Assembly (NCBI GenBank): GCA_036023115.1
Contig: JAYKKT010000089.1
Span: 15,866,501-15,930,500, forward strand
Direction of reading: 5' to 3'
DNA: 64,000 bases
DNA from: Brasenia schreberi
Taxonomy: Eukaryota; Streptophyta; Magnoliopsida; Nymphaeales; Cabombaceae
Shown here: piece after piece, positions 59,665 to 64,000 of the stretch
Layout: every line of letters starts with the position of its first letter
Position numbering within the stretch: position 1 is the stretch's first letter
Program-made: the position numbers and the translations under genes
The notes under the pieces: model-generated
What the model saw: only the letters and a program-made list of their open reading frames with translations
What the model was told of the DNA's origin: nothing
Database searches by the model: none

Positions 59665-60930
59665 TAAGCGGACCCGTTTATCAGTAGGCTTCACGCAAAA
59701 CAGGAAACAATTAGACTTCCCAATCACGCGTCCAGATAGTTGGCCGCAACAGAGGCCACCATGTAACCCTAGCATATTCCATGGTTACTTCAAGGTATGA
59801 ATGTGATTGAATCTCATCTAAGCGTCAATTTTCGAACACCCAAATCCTAGCAGATTCCAAACCAACTCCGCTCCAGGAAATCTAGGACTGTCGGTTACAA
59901 ATTGATGGTATCCTAACCTCCACCAAAATCTGGAAGCAGAACCAAACAGGCTCCTTCCAGGTCTGGTACTGGTTTCAGTTTCAAACCATGTCTATTTTCA
60001 ATTTCAAACCAGGTCCAATTTCAGTTTGGTTCCACTTGTATTTAGAAAAATAAGTGAAACCAAAACCAAACAGTTGGTCTCAGATTTTGGTTCCATTTCT
60101 TTGGTTCCTGTTGATTCCTGGGAGGTTTGGACCTTTTTGGAACCAATTACAGGTCCCTATCTATAAGCATCCCCCATGTCCCTGCTTGTCCAGAAGAACA
60201 TCAGCATACTGGTTGAGCAAAACCTCGAAGCATCGACCTTCATTTTCACGGACGACACCCACACAATCAGTTGACCGTTGATTCTCTTCCAATGCACCAT
60301 AACTATTAAGCTCAGCTAAAATCATCAAGCACCTTCTGCCATGTTTTCCTCTTTTTGTTACAATGGGATATTGAAGTCAGGTATGCTTGTGGCAAGAATC
60401 GAACTCACGCCGTGTGTCATGTGGAATAGAGGGCCCTGCCAGTTGGTCTAACATTCGAGTGCTTGGCTTCTGACATTTTATTATTGCCTCAAGATTCACA
60501 GCAGACTGTTACGTGTCGGCTATTTTGAACAGAAAGGGTGTGAATAATCAGACCGACTCTAGGGCCGATCCATAACGTAAGATTACAAAATCATGTTTGT
60601 ACCTAATAAACATGAGCTAGAGGGAAAGGAACCTATTACGGTGGGGTGGGGTTCACTCCGTTCACTGTTCTGCTCTGGCTTAGGAGGTAATGTACTCCCG
60701 CGCTCATTCAAAATAGGGGCATAAATTGATCAGATCTGGATCTAGTATGGGAACCAATTCCCAAATTTGTCACCCCGAAACTGAAACATTGAACTTTTTT
60801 GAAGAAATACACGTAGTCATATTCAAATTCTCTATATATCTATACCTATCTATATAGGTAGTCAAATATGCACAATATAATGATGCACTGGATATAATGA
60901 TGCATAATTTATTATTTTACATGGTTCTAC
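59665..60930. other. Intergenic DNA, no supported gene
   Basis: 59930-60140 repeats GGTTCCA/TTTCAGTTT words. A plus-strand frame at 60054-60281 is low complexity. A SINE-like segment at 60385-60470 is listed separately. Confidence 0.45.
60385..60470 (-). mobile_element. tRNA-like SINE fragment
   Basis: On the minus strand an A box TAGACCAACTGG is followed about 32 bp later by a B box GAGTTCGATTC. The surroundings do not fold into a tRNA with anticodon, and no target duplication was found. Confidence 0.5.
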
Positions 60931-60951
60931 TATTTCAACAACTGATTGCTC

Positions 60952-61469
60952 CTCTACCATCTTTCACTATTTCACTTTACAAAATCATCATTTACCAATC
61001 AAAACCACTATCATTACAGTCAAAACTACTTTAAAACTTAAATATTTATATAAAAATAATTTTATACTCTTTTTAGATCGTTTTGATAGTGAAAGACGAT
61101 AACCAATGGTTAAATAGATAAAATTATGTGAAATTAGGAATTATGCACATGTCACCATGTGTCATGCATATAAAACCACTCCGTAACTATACATCATGCA
61201 TACCAGACTACTCTACCATCTTTCACTATTTCACTTTACAAAATCATCATTTACCAATCAAAACCACTATCATTACAGTCAAAACTACTTTAAAACTTAA
61301 ATATTTATATAAAAATAATTTTATACTCTTTTTAGATCGTTTTGATAGTGAAAGACGATAACCAATGGTTAAATAGATAAAATTATGTGAAATTAGGAAT
61401 TATGCACATGTCACCATGTGTCATGCATATAAAACCACTCCGTAACTATACATCATGCATACCAGACTA
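60952..61469. repeat. Perfect 259 bp tandem duplication of a foldback-like unit
   Basis: Two copies (60952-61210, 61211-61469) begin CTCTACCATCTTTCACTATT and end CCAGACTA; I see no difference between them. Each unit contains CTTTCACT near its start and AGTGAAAG towards its middle, with AACTTAAATATTTATATA between. It resembles the foldback element at 62905-63032. Confidence 0.92.
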
Positions 61470-61553
61470 CTCTCTGTATATATATACAAATAAAGAGATT
61501 AAAATTTATCATGTTTGATTAATAATCAATGTCATTTTGGAAAACGAAACTGA

Positions 61554-61766
61554 TTAAACAGATATGAAGGTGCAAGTACCGTGTCCCTTTTGAGTGGAAA
61601 TGGTGGCTTACATATTAAAAAGGCAGTATATCCCATAACTGAATCCTCATGTGTAGATATTGTGGCTGCAATTCCGAAAGGTATTCCCGATGTGACACTC
61701 AAGGAACTCGTGGAACTTTTGCCCGACGGAAACAAAAACCACAGGCATAGATTCCTGCATAATTGA
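61554..61766 (+). other. Unrecognised open frame of 70 codons
   Basis: Open from a TGA at 61551 to a TGA at 61764, reading RYEGASTVSLLSGNGG and IVAAIPKGIPDVTLKELVE. The composition is protein-like, less biased than neighbouring frames, and could be an old exon or transposon piece. No family recognised, no ATG at the start, no clear splice sites. Confidence 0.25.
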
Positions 61767-62904
61767 AGAATTATTTTTAATTATACTGGTTCTCCTTTTT
61801 TTTTCCTTTGAATATGGCAAGGGTCATGACCAATCATGTCAACAAAAAAGATTAACAGTGACAAGGCCTTTTCTTTTTTTTCATTTTCTGGATTTGGTTT
61901 CACGCGGAAGTACTTGCGAAAGAATTATTTCTATGCAATCTCTCGTTAATCGGAGCTCCCGGTCTTGTGAATTTGTTTGTTTTCGCTTTTGGATACCTTG
62001 CTTGCAAATAATTTACAAGCAATATCAGGCAATGACGCGTACAAGTGTTGCAGATGCCAGTCTGCAAGGGCTACCAGTCATTCATGCAGAAGCATGAGGG
62101 GAGACTTTCGAAAATCATGACCTCAATGATTTGAAAGCAATATGCAACTGTGAAGACCATCGATTTCCTAAATACCGTGTTATCGAAGGTCAATCATGGG
62201 TAGCTGCATGTGGACCAAGCTGCAATGACGCCTAGCTCAGTACCTACTGCTTGTAGAAACGACTCGGTCGGTACCTTTCTAAACTCACTATTGTCATGGT
62301 GCAAGTGTGTATCGCCAGGCTCCTCAACACGAGATCACAAGCTCGATCATTTAGGTAGTAGTGTTTTTGCGTGTATAAATCACATCAGTGGCTCTAGTTT
62401 AGTTAAGCAAATAAGAAATATATAGAGTTCAGACGAGCATCTACAACATTAAAAAGTATATTTAAAGAATATAATAAGGTACCTTATTAAACTGATGCCC
62501 TAAAACATAAAGGAGAATGCATGGATATACAATTGTCACATGTTGAAAGATCCAATTTACATACACATATATAGTGATTGAATTCTGCCCACTACTAACA
62601 CTGTTTGCTCATGTTGAACCATAGCTTTTTCTAGCCATGAGCATGATAATATTGCTTTCGTGCATTTACACAACCTTTTCAAAAATTTAAAATTACACTC
62701 ATACCACCAAAAAACAGTGGATAGGTATGAGTTAGTATGTTCATAATCTGATTATATTATATAGATTGAATCCACTAATACTCATGCTCACTTTTGACTT
62801 TTGAGGAAATGAGTATAATAAGGGTATGTATGTGTTAGAAATATTAAATACTCCATCCTACTCAATAGCTTGTTTTTCATGATTCTACTCTTTCATTGTC
62901 TGAA
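61767..62904. other. Intergenic DNA, no supported gene
   Basis: Short open frames at 61858-62097 and 62210-62425 resemble nothing known. The rest is AT-rich. Confidence 0.4.
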
Positions 62905-63032
62905 ACTATCTTTCACTAATCAAAGCTACCACCATCACCTAAAAAACCTAAATATTTATGTATATAAATGGTTTTGTTTAGGTTTTTTTAGGTAGTTTTA
63001 GTGATGCCTGGTAGTTACAGGCAGTGAAAGGT
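62905..63032. mobile_element. Foldback (MITE-like) element
   Basis: Inverted arms: left TTTCACTAATCAAAGCTACC then CACCTAAAAAACCTAAA; right TTTAGGTTTTTTTAGGTAG then GGCAGTGAAAGG. The loop is about 62950-62980. Related to the unit repeated at 60952-61469. Confidence 0.65.
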
Positions 63033-63110
63033 GATGGCAAGCAACAACTGATGGTTGAAAGGTGGAACCATGCAAAACGGTCCATTGAGTACGATTGAGT
63101 ATGGACTACT

Positions 63111-64000
<890 letters not shown>

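Overview
The window is nuclear DNA of a flowering plant. It has split genes with GT-AG introns, a plant-type NAD+ carrier, a RALF peptide gene, two-exon pectin methylesterases carrying pro-regions, and a dense layer of plant transposons (hAT, CACTA, Ty1-copia, RTE- and L1-type LINEs, SINE-like and MITE-like elements). The species cannot be told from sequence alone. There is no sign of a bacterial or organellar origin, and no CRISPR array or intact tRNA/rRNA gene was found.

Region by region. (1) 1-11136: the 3' seven exons of an NDT1-type mitochondrial-carrier-family NAD+ transporter on the plus strand. Its introns are swollen by a complete but dead hAT transposon (1914-5174) and an RTE-type LINE (6992-about 9612), both antisense to the host gene. 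(2) 11137-19050: intergenic. An old RTE LINE has lost its middle, which is replaced by two long (about 2.3 kb) direct repeats with an LTR-like tail. (3) 19352-19705: an intronless RALF signalling-peptide gene. (4) 19900-32533: almost gene-free. A decayed CACTA (En/Spm) transposon lies antisense, with recognisable TNP2 motifs and one terminal inverted repeat ending at 32533. Inside it is a young 1.7 kb tandem duplication (26204-29649), one copy of which carries a tiny LINE-tail insertion. (5) 34087-45476: two pectin methylesterase paralogues on the minus strand. The copy at 35138-38762 is broken (nonsense codon and two frameshifts); the copy at 42994-45388 is intact (558 aa). MITE-like elements and a LINE scrap surround them. 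(6) 46700-64000: gene-poor and transposon-rich. It holds a SINE-like insertion with target duplication, a Ty1-copia remnant on the minus strand, an L1-type LINE split by an RTE LINE, another RTE LINE 3' end, a perfect 259 bp tandem repeat, MITE-like foldbacks and long CT/TA microsatellites.

The likely functional genes are therefore three: the NAD+ carrier, the RALF peptide and one pectin methylesterase. RALF peptides and pectin methylesterase both act in the cell wall, but more than 23 kb separates them and no co-regulation is visible. I found no convincing undescribed biological system. The most interesting signals are structural: an in-frame, stop-free intron in the carrier gene; a 33 bp LINE-tail insertion with a 35 bp target duplication; a duplicated integrase core; and a one-sided GATACG array in the hAT element.
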